Shown: piece after piece, positions 16,365 through 26,032 of the stretch
Layout: every line of letters starts with the position of its first letter
Numbering within the stretch: position 1 is the first letter of the stretch
DNA from: Deltaproteobacteria bacterium
Lineage (GTDB): Bacteria; Myxococcota_A; Polyangia; JAAYKL01
NCBI GenBank assembly: GCA_016936575.1
Contig: JAFGXQ010000090.1
Location: 1-49,989, forward strand
Direction of reading: 5' to 3'
Length of the DNA stretch: 49,989 nucleotides
Position numbers and translations under genes: made by a program
Notes under the pieces: generated by a model
Seen by the model: the letters and a program-made list of their open reading frames with translations, nothing else
Told to the model about the DNA's origin: nothing
Database searches by the model: none

Positions 16365-17705
16365 ATGAACGAAAATGCAGCGGAAAATTATTTTCAAGCT
16401 GGGGTGACTTTTTTCCAGCAAAACGAGGTGGTGGCAGCGGCAGAGTCTTTTCAGCAGGCGATATCCTGTGGACAGAACCCGGCGTTTTCAGCGTTTATGT
16501 TGTCGCAGATTGCCAAAGCGTCGAATGACACCGATGAGCAGTTTCGCTACCTGCAGACAGCAATGCGTTTTGATGACTCCCATCCTATGATTTGCAGCGA
16601 AGCAGAATTGTGGCGACTGCGCCATGGCAATGTTTCGGAAGCCGCCGGTCGCCTGCTTCATTTTTTTCCCTTTACGCCCAATATCGGTGATTCCGGCTCT
16701 GCCATGGGGATTCGAAAAATGTTGCGGGAGCAGCACGCAGATGACCTGTTTTTTCTTTCGCAGTCCTGTCGCACAGCCGAATATGCCGAAGTGCAGTCGT
16801 TGTCTTCGCAGTTTGACGGAATCGTGATTGGCGGTGGGGGACTGTATTTTTCGAATCCGACCCCTTCGGGGTGGTATTTCCCCTTTTCGGCAAAACAACT
16901 TCAGTCATTGCAATTGCCGGTTTTTACGTATGGCGTGGGGTTGAACCGGGAGTTTGCGCAAACCGATGTCTGGCGTGTGGATGATGATTTACAGCACACT
17001 CTGGCAGCGTTCCATACGCTGTTTTTGCTGGCAAGTGCACGCGACTATTGGTCAGTGGAACGATTGCGTAAATACAGCGAACAGCCCATTGCGTTTGTGC
17101 CGTGCCCATCGGCTTTTTTAGAACCGCTCGATTGGTATCGATTGAATTTTTCGCCGGAGCAAAGAGGGGTGGCGCTGTCGGTTACAGTTCGGGGATTGTC
17201 CGAAGCGCAACAGAGTCGAGTAGCGGCAGTGTGGCTGGATTTTGAAAAGTGGCTGCAGACACAGGGATATGAGCCGTTTTTCGTGTTTCAGGATTCAGCT
17301 GATGACATGTCGCTGATTGCGCTTTTTTCGAACAGCGGCGCAAATGTGTTGGTGCCGACAACGGCACGAGAGGCGGTATCGATTTACGCCCAGTGCCATA
17401 CCGTAGTGGGAATGCGGGGCCACAGCGCCATTTTGTCCGCTGGGCAATGTACGCCGGTTGCAACCGTTGCATACAATCGAAAAGTGTCGGCGTTTATGGA
17501 TTCCATCGGGCTGCAGGACTACACCATCGATTTGGATGACGCGTTTTCGCTACAGACGATGATAGATTTGTTTCGCCGGATTCAGGAGAACCGTACGTCC
17601 GTAATAAATGTGTTGCAGCGAAAAAAGGAAGCCTTTCTCCAACACAATCGCAATTTCGCCAGGCAGATACTGTCAGTCATCAAGCGAGGTTCGAAGGGCG
17701 ACTAG
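16365..17705 (+). CDS. TPR-containing polysaccharide pyruvyl transferase-like protein
   Basis: 446 residues. About 1-85 is two or three TPR-like helices (AAENYFQAGVTFFQQNEVVAAAESFQQA). The rest has the polysaccharide pyruvyl transferase fold: FTPNIGDSGSAMGIRKML, then FDGIVIGGGGLYFSN, LPVFTYGVGLN, LASARDYWSVERL, and the VVGMRGHSAILSAG motif. Family members add pyruvate ketals to surface sugars. The convergent glycosyltransferase supports a role in envelope polysaccharide. The 3' ends of the two genes overlap by 33 bases. Confidence 0.8.
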   Translation: MNENAAENYFQAGVTFFQQNEVVAAAESFQQAISCGQNPAFSAFMLSQIAKASNDTDEQFRYLQTAMRFDDSHPMICSEAELWRLRHGNVSEAAGRLLHFFPFTPNIGDSGSAMGIRKMLREQHADDLFFLSQSCRTAEYAEVQSLSSQFDGIVIGGGGLYFSNPTPSGWYFPFSAKQLQSLQLPVFTYGVGLNREFAQTDVWRVDDDLQHTLAAFHTLFLLASARDYWSVERLRKYSEQPIAFVPCPSAFLEPLDWYRLNFSPEQRGVALSVTVRGLSEAQQSRVAAVWLDFEKWLQTQGYEPFFVFQDSADDMSLIALFSNSGANVLVPTTAREAVSIYAQCHTVVGMRGHSAILSAGQCTPVATVAYNRKVSAFMDSIGLQDYTIDLDDAFSLQTMIDLFRRIQENRTSVINVLQRKKEAFLQHNRNFARQILSVIKRGSKGD

Positions 17706-19334
17706 ACCGTACTTGGCCAGCCAGAGCAGGTTGAACTGGGCGTCGCTTTCACTCAGACCGGCGAGCCGGTTTTCAATGAGCGTTTCGACCTTGAGGGGGT
17801 GTTGTTCGATGGTTCTCAGTACTGCGCCCTGGTAGTCAACATGAAGAAGTTCGCGAATGTCTGAATATGCTGCGGGCACGCGTCCTTGTGCCAGCGCATC
17901 TTTTCCGTCAGGGGTGATGCGACACCACATTTCGGGTGAAATTTTGTGGGTAGGATAGTGGTCGAATGCGTTCAGGTAGTCGTTGATAAACGGATTCGGC
18001 ATGCTGCGTAGCGTTTTTAATTCTGATTCATCTAATTTCAAAATATTGGCATGAAGCGAATCCCACAGTTCATGGTATTTTACCATCACTGATGACCAGC
18101 TGAAGCGTTTGGTCGCGTGCTCTTTTGCCGCCGCGCCCATTTGCGCGGTATTTTCAGCATCGGAAGCCAGCGTGCACAATGCGTTGAATAGATGTTCCGT
18201 GTCAATCGCCATGCATTGCGACAGCATCAGTTGCATGGTGTTGAAATTCATTATCTCCGCCAGTTCCACCGTTTCGAACTGTTGAATCCAGGTAGTCGGA
18301 ATCTTGTATCCGTGGATACCGTCTTCGATGAGTTCTTTGTACCCGTTGATGTCAGAGATCACCGCGGGTTTGCCGGCCATCATTGCCTCCACCACCGAGA
18401 TACCGAATGTTTCCTGCAGATTGTCGGTTACAGACAGATATACGTCGGCAGCCTGGTACAGCATCGCTTTGGTATCATCATTAAAATTGGCTATGATTCT
18501 GGTTGACGCAGAAATATCGAGTTCGTCGACAATTGATTTCACGATATTCAATTCGTCGGTTGCGCCGCCACCCGCCATGACCAGAAACACGGGACGGGGA
18601 AGGGAGGCCGATTGCATTTTTTTGTGACATTGGAGAGCCGGGTACAGATCCATTTTGGATTGAACCGAAAAGCGACCGACCATCAAGACGATAAACGCAT
18701 CTGCCGGAAGGTTCAGCTGTTTACGGCAGGAAGTGCTGCTTCTGCTGGTGGCGAACCGATCATCGACGGCAAGCGGAATCATGTGGGTACCTCCGGTATA
18801 GGTCACCCTGGTGCCGTGAGATTCGAGCGCAGCACTCACCTTTGACAATATGTTTTGAAATACCTGTTCGCCCGCACGACTGCTGCAGATTACGGTATCG
18901 TAGGGGAGCAGCGGCGCAAATATGATTTTATGCGCGTGATAATTGGTTTCCAGCCCATTCATCGAATGGATAATGCCGGTGATCGGAAATGGTTTCTGCG
19001 CGTATCTGTTTCGAAGATGTGAAAGCCCTGAAAAGAAGTATCCCCATCCGCCCAGGTGAAACACATGATACTCGGTGACCTTGAGTCTCGGTACTAAATC
19101 GGTGAACTGAAACACTCGAATTTTCTGCAGTACTTCGTCCTGAAGTTCAACCCCCTGCAGTTTTTCAATAGTCAGTTTCGCATGGCTTGGATTCATGCAG
19201 AACAGGTGATATTCATCAAATCGATTCGCTGTAAGCAACGCCCGCAGGAATTCAAAATTGGCCACATAGCGCCCCAGCCGATAACTGTCATTGTTGGTTT
19301 CCACAAATGGGTAAATGGTTCCGAAAATTTTCAT
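17673..19334 (-). CDS. GT4-type glycosyltransferase
   Basis: 553 residues, GT-B fold. The C-terminal half has the GT4 features VLMVGRFSVQSKMDL, LVMAGGGATDEL and QETFGISVVEAMMAGKPAVISDINGYKELIEDGIHGYKIP. The N-terminus lacks a signal peptide, as expected. The C-terminal 120 residues go beyond the usual core and are of unknown role. It starts 6 bases after the stop of the upstream lipoprotein gene, so the two probably form one transcript. Confidence 0.88.
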   Translation of the reverse strand: MKIFGTIYPFVETNNDSYRLGRYVANFEFLRALLTANRFDEYHLFCMNPSHAKLTIEKLQGVELQDEVLQKIRVFQFTDLVPRLKVTEYHVFHLGGWGYFFSGLSHLRNRYAQKPFPITGIIHSMNGLETNYHAHKIIFAPLLPYDTVICSSRAGEQVFQNILSKVSAALESHGTRVTYTGGTHMIPLAVDDRFATSRSSTSCRKQLNLPADAFIVLMVGRFSVQSKMDLYPALQCHKKMQSASLPRPVFLVMAGGGATDELNIVKSIVDELDISASTRIIANFNDDTKAMLYQAADVYLSVTDNLQETFGISVVEAMMAGKPAVISDINGYKELIEDGIHGYKIPTTWIQQFETVELAEIMNFNTMQLMLSQCMAIDTEHLFNALCTLASDAENTAQMGAAAKEHATKRFSWSSVMVKYHELWDSLHANILKLDESELKTLRSMPNPFINDYLNAFDHYPTHKISPEMWCRITPDGKDALAQGRVPAAYSDIRELLHVDYQGAVLRTIEQHPLKVETLIENRLAGLSESDAQFNLLWLAKYGLVALRTSLDD

Positions 19335-19340
19335 AGAATA

Positions 19341-21059
19341 TTAGTACAAGCCCCAGCCCGCCAAGTAGGTTCCGGCCGGTGTCCAATTGGTATCGAAAAT
19401 GTCTACCACGAGAGGCGTTACCGACGGGGTGTACCGAAATGCTTCAGCACGACCCGCCGCGTTTTCATTTACAATGCGATACCAATACGAGGTTTCGGCG
19501 GCGGGGGTGTCTACCAGTGCGATGGCCATGTCCAATTCCTCAGTGGTTGGAATCGCGAAGAAGTAGTACTGAGAGCTGGTGTTCAGCGAGGGATACATGC
19601 AGTCATAGGTGTCAACTTCGAGGGAGCCGGAAATCGTTTTTACATCATATAATGGAAACAGAGATGAACAGTTCGCCACGCTTGAGGGAATATACGTATA
19701 GGGTTCCAGACTATCGTCATCGTCCGGATCGCCGATGGGTACAACACTGACTCGAAAATCACCCATCGCTTGGCCATTGAAATCCGATACGGTCAAATAA
19801 AGCCCACCATTCAACGAATCGGTTTTGTAGAACTCCTTCGCTTCAGAGCGATCGTTCCAATCTTGAACCACCGTGTTGAAATCAATATCGACAATGGAAA
19901 TTACCGGGTCCAGCGCATTGTCCAAAAACTCCACGTACACCAGGTAGTGAATATAGTCGCCTGCCGGTTCCACCAGGATTCGACAAGTCCCTTCGTTTAA
20001 ACTCCCTATCGCCACATCAGCCGGTGCGATAGTCAAGTCGGTGTGAAACATGGTGTAGTCCGTACCGGTGGCAAAAGACGTGAGAGTCACCGTATATGTA
20101 TCTGAAGAGGCTTCATACGCGTCAGACGATCCGGAAGAAAAGGTATAGCCCGACGGTCCAACGCCCACCTTATAGGTTTCTTCCTTGTTAGAATGACTGC
20201 TCCATGCATCTGGGTCGCTGATGGTTCCGATACCGGGATAATACGCTGAATCATCGTCTGAAAAATACCAGCCGTCCGAAATCGTGGCCGTGTCTCCCAG
20301 AAAGGTTGCACTCAAGTAATTGTCCGCAGTATCTCCAGCACCGTTAAAATCAATAAAGAATGAATCACCTGCCCAATAGCCGAACATTGCGTCGAACAAT
20401 ACCGTGAAATGTTGTCCGTCCTCAGAGCCCAGCAACCGGTACCCGTCCGCCGCCAAATAGGCCCATTTCACATTGTGATCACCGATGACATGAACTTCAT
20501 ATGCGGTAATGCCGTTCACTTCGATGGGTTCTCCCAGGATCAACGAAAAATCCTTGTCTACTGAAAAACTTGAATCTCCGGACATGCTGTATCCGACCCA
20601 ATGACTCCAAGTGTAGTGATAGTCCCATCGGTGACCGGACGCCAATTCAAATACAAACTCCGGATGAAGCGGGGTTCCCGTATAGCCGGCGGTCACCACC
20701 GACGAACTTCCCTGGCTGCCCACGCATATCGCGGAGAGTTGAAGCGTCTCGTACACGGTGGCTGCCTGGCTATTCGCGGCGATGGATGCGCTGGTGGGCG
20801 TTGTGCCGTCCGTGGTGTAATACGCAGTGGAACCGCTGGTGGCGCAGGTGATGCCGATTTCGGTAAGGACAGGTACTTCTCCCGACGGCACCGACAATTC
20901 GGGCGCAGCCACCGCTCCCGTCGGGATCGGATTGCCGTCGCTGTCTATTTCGTTCGATTCCCTGGGACCTACATCGCCATTTTCTCCGCATCCGGATGCA
21001 AATGCGCCGAGCACGATGATAATGAAGAATACCCCCCTGCGGTTCACGTTTTGTTTCAT
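19341..21059 (-). CDS. Large lipoprotein with chitobiase-type C-terminal-like domain
   Basis: 572 residues from Met 21059, behind GGAGGGAAGT. A signal peptide ends in AFASGCGENG, a good lipobox, then a Pro/Gly/Asp linker. Residues about 55-130 look like the CHB_HEX_C-type immunoglobulin-like domain (APELSVPSGEV, TAYYTTDGTTPTSAS). A beta-rich part of unknown family follows; it is Tyr, Asp and Ser rich, with a late run of acidic linker (DPDDDDSLEPY). Likely surface or periplasmic; substrate unknown. Confidence 0.75.
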   Translation of the reverse strand: MKQNVNRRGVFFIIIVLGAFASGCGENGDVGPRESNEIDSDGNPIPTGAVAAPELSVPSGEVPVLTEIGITCATSGSTAYYTTDGTTPTSASIAANSQAATVYETLQLSAICVGSQGSSSVVTAGYTGTPLHPEFVFELASGHRWDYHYTWSHWVGYSMSGDSSFSVDKDFSLILGEPIEVNGITAYEVHVIGDHNVKWAYLAADGYRLLGSEDGQHFTVLFDAMFGYWAGDSFFIDFNGAGDTADNYLSATFLGDTATISDGWYFSDDDSAYYPGIGTISDPDAWSSHSNKEETYKVGVGPSGYTFSSGSSDAYEASSDTYTVTLTSFATGTDYTMFHTDLTIAPADVAIGSLNEGTCRILVEPAGDYIHYLVYVEFLDNALDPVISIVDIDFNTVVQDWNDRSEAKEFYKTDSLNGGLYLTVSDFNGQAMGDFRVSVVPIGDPDDDDSLEPYTYIPSSVANCSSLFPLYDVKTISGSLEVDTYDCMYPSLNTSSQYYFFAIPTTEELDMAIALVDTPAAETSYWYRIVNENAAGRAEAFRYTPSVTPLVVDIFDTNWTPAGTYLAGWGLY

Positions 21060-21120
21060 ACTTCCCTCCAAATGCTGACATCCTTCCAGCGTTTTGGTTG
21101 ATCTGTATTGTTGCGTAGTG

Positions 21121-21144
21121 GTGATGACCAAATACTATCATCAC
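21121..21144. promoter_or_regulatory. Inverted repeat, possible operator
   Basis: GTGATGA at 21121-21127 is repeated inverted as TCATCAC at 21138-21144 around a 10-base spacer. The dyad lies 62 bases upstream of the lipoprotein ATG, a suitable place for a regulator. It was found by eye. Confidence 0.35.
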
Positions 21145-21496
21145 ATTCGCGACACTGTATGAAAAAAAAAACGATACGCCATGGATGGGACCAATTTTTT
21201 TCTCATCCGTGGGCGATGTATAGGCCGGAAATAGCGATTTCAGCGATTGTACCACGTGTGTCGATATTAGTGGTTTTCACCTAAATACGACTGTCTTCAT
21301 ATTGAGGACACAATAAAATGCGTGGAATAGAATTATTACTGTAATTTTGAAAAAAAAGCGGAAGCATAAAGATGAATTTAATACAGATTTAATATTTGGG
21401 TAATGAAGTATTTTTTTTAATAAATTTATATATTTAAATCAGATGAAGCATTGCGTGAAAAGGTGTGGTGCAAGGGTTTTGCCAATGTGTTAAGGC

Positions 21497-21526
21497 TTGA
21501 ATTAAAAACGATTTGATTTTTTTATA
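21497..21526 (+). promoter_or_regulatory. Weak promoter candidate for pflB
   Basis: TTGAAT at 21497-21502 and TTTATA at 21521-21526 lie 18 bases apart, about 95 bases upstream of the pflB ATG. The region is so A/T-rich that this may be chance. Confidence 0.25.
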
Positions 21527-21620
21527 GACATTGTGATTTTCCTGTATATATGTGTCGTTGTCCCGCTGATGAGGTCAGCTGAACAAACGCAACCGGCATC
21601 TGTTTGCCAAGGAGAATTGA

Positions 21621-23861
21621 ATGAACGACCGTGCGAAACGCGCCCCTTTCACCGGTGGCAACTGGCAGAACGAGATAAACGTTCGAGATTTCATTTTACA
21701 TAATTTCACACCCTACGAAGACGACCATTCTTTTTTGCAGGGACCCAGCGAAAAAACAACAAAACTGTGGGACCTGGTTTCGGCTCTGATGAAAGAGGAG
21801 GTCGAAAGGGGTGGCGTTCTCGATGCCGATACAAATATCATTTCAACCATTGTTTCCCATGGTCCGGGATACATTCAAAAAGAGTTGGAGACGGTGGTCG
21901 GGCTGCAGACAGACGCTCCGTTGAAGCGCGCGTTCATGCCGTTCGGTGGGTATCGCATGGCGCAAAACGCTGTGGAATCGTATGGCAAAACCGTTTCACC
22001 GCAGGTGGCGGATGTGTTCAAATATCGCAAAACCCATAATGACGGCGTGTTCGATGTGTATGACGCGGAGATACGCGCTGCTCGAAGTGCCGGATTGATT
22101 ACCGGACTTCCCGATGCCTACGGTCGCGGTCGCATTATCGGTGATTATCGCCGGGTGGCACTCTACGGTGTCGACAAGCTGATAGAGGATAAAACCCGTG
22201 AGCACGTTATTCTGGACGGAGACGTATTTGATGAGGAGATGATTCGACATCGCGAAGAGCAGAGCGAACAGATTCGAGCCCTTCACGAATTGAAGGAAAT
22301 GGCTTCTGTCTATGGATGTAACATCGGACGGCCGGCAGAATCGGCCCGTGAAGCGGTACAATGGACGTATTTCGGCTACCTGGCAGCGGTGAAGGAGCAA
22401 AACGGCGCAGCCATGTCGCTTGGGAGGGTGTCCACGTTTCTCGATATTTACATTCAGCGCGATATGGATGCCGGTCTATTGACCGAAGAAGAGGCCCAGG
22501 AGCTGATAGATCATCTGGTGATGAAGCTGCGCATGGTTCGATTTGCGCGAACTCCTGACTACAACGCGTTGTTTTCAGGTGACCCCACCTGGGTAACCGA
22601 GTGTATCGGCGGCATGGCGGTGGACGGTCGGCCCCTTGTAACGAAAACCAGCTTTCGGTTTTTACAGACATTGTACAACCTGGGAGCCGCCCCGGAACCG
22701 AATCTGACGGTACTGTGGGCCAATCGGTTGCCGCGGGGGTTCAAGGAGTTTTGTACCAAGGTGTCCATTGAAACCAGTTCTATTCAGTATGAGAGCGATA
22801 CGCTGATGCGTCCCCATTGGGGCGACGACTATGGAATCGCCTGTTGTGTATCGGCGATGCGCATCGGCAAGCAGATGCAGTTTTTCGGCGCGCGAGTCAA
22901 TTTGGCCAAAACCCTGCTGTATGCCATTAACGGCGGCATCGACGAAATGACCGGCAAACAGGTGGCGCCGGGATTCGCGCCCATTTTGGGTGACGTGCTC
23001 GATTATGACGAAGTGATGCAGCGTTTCGATAGAATGATGACCTGGCTAGCCAGAACCTACATTAAAGCGTTGAACGTGATTCATTATATGCACGACAAAT
23101 ATTGCTATGAACGCATTGAAATGGCGCTTCACGACCGCGAAATTCTACGCACCATGGCATGCGGTATCGCCGGACTGTCGGTTGCCGCGGACGCACTTTC
23201 GGCGATTAAATTCGCAAAGGTGAACGTGATTCGTGATGAGACGACCGGCCTGGCGACCGACTATCAGATTGACGGCAGCTTTCCGTCATTCGGTAACAAC
23301 GATAATGCGGTCGATGATTTGGCTCAGGATTTGGTGAAACGGTTCATGGATAAAATTCGCGGCTGCAAGACGTATCGTCAGGCGGTGCCCACTCAATCGA
23401 TTTTGACGATTACCTCCAATGTGGTGTACGGCAAGAAAACCGGCAACACACCCGACGGACGGAAGGCAGGTGAACCGTTTGCGCCGGGGGCGAACCCGAT
23501 GCACGGACGGGATACAAAGGGTGCGGTGGGCGCGATGAAGTCGGTGGCCAAACTTCCGTATCAGCACGCGCAGGACGGTATCAGTTATACGTTCAGCATC
23601 GTTCCCGGCGCGTTGGGGCGCACGGAGGAAGATCGCACTGATAATCTGATTGGGTTGCTTGACGGCTACTTCGGCGATGGTGGACACCACATCAACGTGA
23701 ACGTGTTTGAACGTGAAACGATGATGGACGCAATGGAGCACCCGGAAAAATATCCGCAACTCACGGTGCGCGTATCGGGGTATGCGGTGAATTTCATTAA
23801 GCTGACTCGGGAGCAGCAACTCGATGTCATCAATCGAACGTTTCACGAGAGGATGATGTAG
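21621..23861 (+). CDS. pflB: Pyruvate formate-lyase (formate C-acetyltransferase)
   Basis: 746 residues, close to the standard size. It has the catalytic Cys-Cys pair at 408-409 ([16 protein letters not shown]) and the glycyl radical site [10 protein letters not shown] with Gly near 720, so it is a true PflB and not a diol-dehydratase-type relative. It cleaves pyruvate with CoA into acetyl-CoA and formate under anoxic conditions. The start ATG has AAGGAG 6 bases upstream. The activase gene follows 3 bases after the stop. Confidence 0.96.
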   Translation: MNDRAKRAPFTGGNWQNEINVRDFILHNFTPYEDDHSFLQGPSEKTTKLWDLVSALMKEEVERGGVLDADTNIISTIVSHGPGYIQKELETVVGLQTDAPLKRAFMPFGGYRMAQNAVESYGKTVSPQVADVFKYRKTHNDGVFDVYDAEIRAARSAGLITGLPDAYGRGRIIGDYRRVALYGVDKLIEDKTREHVILDGDVFDEEMIRHREEQSEQIRALHELKEMASVYGCNIGRPAESAREAVQWTYFGYLAAVKEQNGAAMSLGRVSTFLDIYIQRDMDAGLLTEEEAQELIDHLVMKLRMVRFARTPDYNALFSGDPTWVTECIGGMAVDGRPLVTKTSFRFLQTLYNLGAAPEPNLTVLWANRLPRGFKEFCTKVSIETSSIQYESDTLMRPHWGDDYGIACCVSAMRIGKQMQFFGARVNLAKTLLYAINGGIDEMTGKQVAPGFAPILGDVLDYDEVMQRFDRMMTWLARTYIKALNVIHYMHDKYCYERIEMALHDREILRTMACGIAGLSVAADALSAIKFAKVNVIRDETTGLATDYQIDGSFPSFGNNDNAVDDLAQDLVKRFMDKIRGCKTYRQAVPTQSILTITSNVVYGKKTGNTPDGRKAGEPFAPGANPMHGRDTKGAVGAMKSVAKLPYQHAQDGISYTFSIVPGALGRTEEDRTDNLIGLLDGYFGDGGHHINVNVFERETMMDAMEHPEKYPQLTVRVSGYAVNFIKLTREQQLDVINRTFHERMM

Positions 23862-23864
23862 ACT

Positions 23865-24668
23865 GTGGATATTTGTACTGCATCACAGCAAGTCATACAG
23901 ACGGTTTCTGCAACGAAACCGGGTTCCGATGTGGGGTACATCCATTCGGTGGACAGCTGCGGAACCGTGGACGGACCCGGCGTTCGCTTCATTGTGTTTA
24001 CTTCCGGATGTCCGCTGCGGTGCGTGTATTGCCACAACCCGGATGCGCTGTGTAAAACAAACGGTCTGCAGCGCAGCGTGGATGATTTGCTGGATGAAAT
24101 CGGAACCTACGCCGAATTCATCAAACGCGCCAACGGCGGAATTACAGTCAGCGGCGGTGAACCCCTGTCGCAGCACCGGTTTGTCGAAGCATTGTTTCGC
24201 GGTGCTAAAAAGCGGTACGGATTGCATACAGCGCTGGATACCAGCGGACATGGGAACCTGGGTGCGGTGAAGTCGTTGCTGGATGTGACGGATCTGGTGT
24301 TGCTGGATATTAAGTCGTGGAATCCGAATACCTATCAGCAGGTGACCGGGCAGAAAGTAGATTCTTGTCTGCAGTTCGCCAGATTGCTTCAGGAGCGAAA
24401 ACAACCGACGTGGATTCGTTACGTGTTGGTTCCCGGGGTGACCGACGCGCCGGATAATCTGAGGGGATTGGCCGAATTTCTGCGCGGTATGAATTGTGTG
24501 GAGCGCATTGAACTGTTGTCGTTTCACAAAATGGGCGAGTACAAGTGGGAAGAGCTTGGTATCGACTACACCTTGAAAGACGTGCTGCCACCCACGCGAG
24601 AGCAGATTTTATCGGCAGCGAAGATTCTGCATGAAAGCGGCCGTAAAGTGGTGAGCGGGTTGTCCTGA
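23865..24668 (+). CDS. pflA: Pyruvate formate-lyase activating enzyme
   Basis: 267 residues starting with GTG. The radical SAM cluster motif is CPLRCVYC (Cys 49, 53, 56), followed by HNPD, with the family's GTVDGPGVRFIVF before it and GGITVSGGEPL after. It makes the glycyl radical on PflB. It is directly downstream of pflB and surely cotranscribed. Confidence 0.95.
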   Translation: MDICTASQQVIQTVSATKPGSDVGYIHSVDSCGTVDGPGVRFIVFTSGCPLRCVYCHNPDALCKTNGLQRSVDDLLDEIGTYAEFIKRANGGITVSGGEPLSQHRFVEALFRGAKKRYGLHTALDTSGHGNLGAVKSLLDVTDLVLLDIKSWNPNTYQQVTGQKVDSCLQFARLLQERKQPTWIRYVLVPGVTDAPDNLRGLAEFLRGMNCVERIELLSFHKMGEYKWEELGIDYTLKDVLPPTREQILSAAKILHESGRKVVSGLS

Positions 24669-24698
24669 ACCGCGTATTCATTCACAGCGGCGCAGACG

Positions 24699-25232
24699 CT
24701 ATTTTTTTGCCTTTTGCATGTTGTACATAATCATAGTCGATTTTCCCTGTTTGTCGCTGCCCACAGTGACGCTTAAGGTTCGTCCGTCTTTTTCGAGCAC
24801 CAGCAGTTGTGCATGACCGATATCCGCCGCCGATTTCTGTACCCAATTATTTTTTTTCGCATCATCTTTGACGAACGAGGCGATGGCGTCGGGGGTCTCT
24901 TCTGATTCGAGCGTTACATTGATGCCTGATTCTCCGTCGATGGCCATGCGAACTTTCGCGTTTTTGGGCAGTGTGACGTCGTCAGGAAAGGAGTCTGGAA
25001 CTTTGGCTTCGCCATTTCCGCCGGAGGAAAAGCTGCCTTTGTCGGTTTTCACATTTACCTGTCCGGATGAAAGATCTACGTCGGCCTTGCCGCCGCCTTC
25101 GTTTTCCAATGCATTTTCGATGACTTCTTCGGCGACTTTCTCACTGACTTTGTCGGCGATCATATCTTCAATAATGTTACACCCTGACAATGCGAAAGCG
25201 CATGCCACCACGATAGCTGTTTTTTTACCCAT
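24699..25232 (-). CDS. Predicted lipoprotein, 177 residues
   Basis: A short signal ends in FALSGCNIIED, a good lipobox. A charged helix (MIADKVSEKVAEEVIENALENEG) and a Gly/Ser-rich linker follow, then a roughly 100-residue domain (VPDSFPDDVTLPKNAKVRMA...TMIMYNMQK) I cannot name. It is convergent with pflA. The ATG is 3 codons before a basic, hydrophobic stretch, as expected. Confidence 0.75.
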   Translation of the reverse strand: MGKKTAIVVACAFALSGCNIIEDMIADKVSEKVAEEVIENALENEGGGKADVDLSSGQVNVKTDKGSFSSGGNGEAKVPDSFPDDVTLPKNAKVRMAIDGESGINVTLESEETPDAIASFVKDDAKKNNWVQKSAADIGHAQLLVLEKDGRTLSVTVGSDKQGKSTMIMYNMQKAKK

Positions 25233-25367
25233 GGTTTCCCCTATCTGTTGCGAGACTGGTTTGTTGTTTTGAATAGCGAAACTGTAACTGCTTCGAAAAT
25301 TTTTGCAACCGAAAGCGAGCCCGTGCGTTGTTACGTTCGACTACGTGAAAAAATCTTCGGGGTTCAT

Positions 25368-26018
25368 ATGCAATTTTTAACAATGAAGCGTGCAAACAGA
25401 CAGAAAACTGAAAATATTCGATTTGTGGGAAATGACGAGGCGTTGACCCAGGCGCTCAAACAGGGAAATCGATTCGCGCAGGAGGAGTTTTATCAGCGAT
25501 ACGCGAAACATGTGCGGGGGGTGTTGGTTCGTGTACTGGGAACGAATATCGATATTAAAGACCATCTTCATAATGTATTCATCCAGGCATTCACCAGCGT
25601 GGAGAGCATTCATGATGGAAAGTGCCTGAAGCAGTGGCTTACTACCGTAGCGGTGTATACCGCCATTGCACATATCAAATCATCGCAGCGAAAGCGATGG
25701 TTGGTATTTGTGGAACCCGAGGCGATACCCGACCACGAATTTGTATGTGCCACCGCCGAACAGCGCGAGGCAGTGCGTCAGGTGTATACCATATTGGAAA
25801 AAATGACTCCTGAAGACCGGGTTGTGTTCTGCCTGCGGGTGATTGACGGGATGCCGCTTAAAGACCTGTCTCAGATTTTCGGTGTATCCCTGGCCACCAT
25901 CAAGCGGCGTATCAGCCGTGCGAAATCTCGATTTTCATTTTTAATGCAGGGCAATCCCGTGTTGCTTGAGCTGGCTTCCCAGATTTCTTCAGAAGAACTG
26001 CAATTAAAGAACGGTTGA
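25368..26018 (+). CDS. ECF-type sigma-70 family RNA polymerase sigma factor
   Basis: 216 residues from Met 25368; a Met 5 codons later is also possible, and an open frame extends upstream without coding character. Region 2 is seen in GNRFAQEEFYQRYAKHVRGVL and DHLHNVFIQAF, and region 4 as a helix-turn-helix (MPLKDLSQIFGVSLATIKRRISRAKSRF). It directs polymerase to an unknown regulon. No anti-sigma gene is next to it; the envelope protein genes on the other strand are convergent. Confidence 0.87.
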   Translation: MQFLTMKRANRQKTENIRFVGNDEALTQALKQGNRFAQEEFYQRYAKHVRGVLVRVLGTNIDIKDHLHNVFIQAFTSVESIHDGKCLKQWLTTVAVYTAIAHIKSSQRKRWLVFVEPEAIPDHEFVCATAEQREAVRQVYTILEKMTPEDRVVFCLRVIDGMPLKDLSQIFGVSLATIKRRISRAKSRFSFLMQGNPVLLELASQISSEELQLKNG

Positions 26019-26032
26019 TTTTTATTTGCCTG

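Larger units (their letters stand above)
21060..21620. other. AT-rich divergent intergenic region
   Basis: 561 bases without a gene, between the lipoprotein (minus) and pflB (plus). It is much richer in A/T than its neighbours. It holds a 7-bp inverted repeat at 21121-21144 near the lipoprotein gene, a poor promoter match near 21497, and a clear ribosome binding site (AAGGAG, 21609-21614) before pflB. I found no FNR, Rex or CRP site that matches well. Confidence 0.6.
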
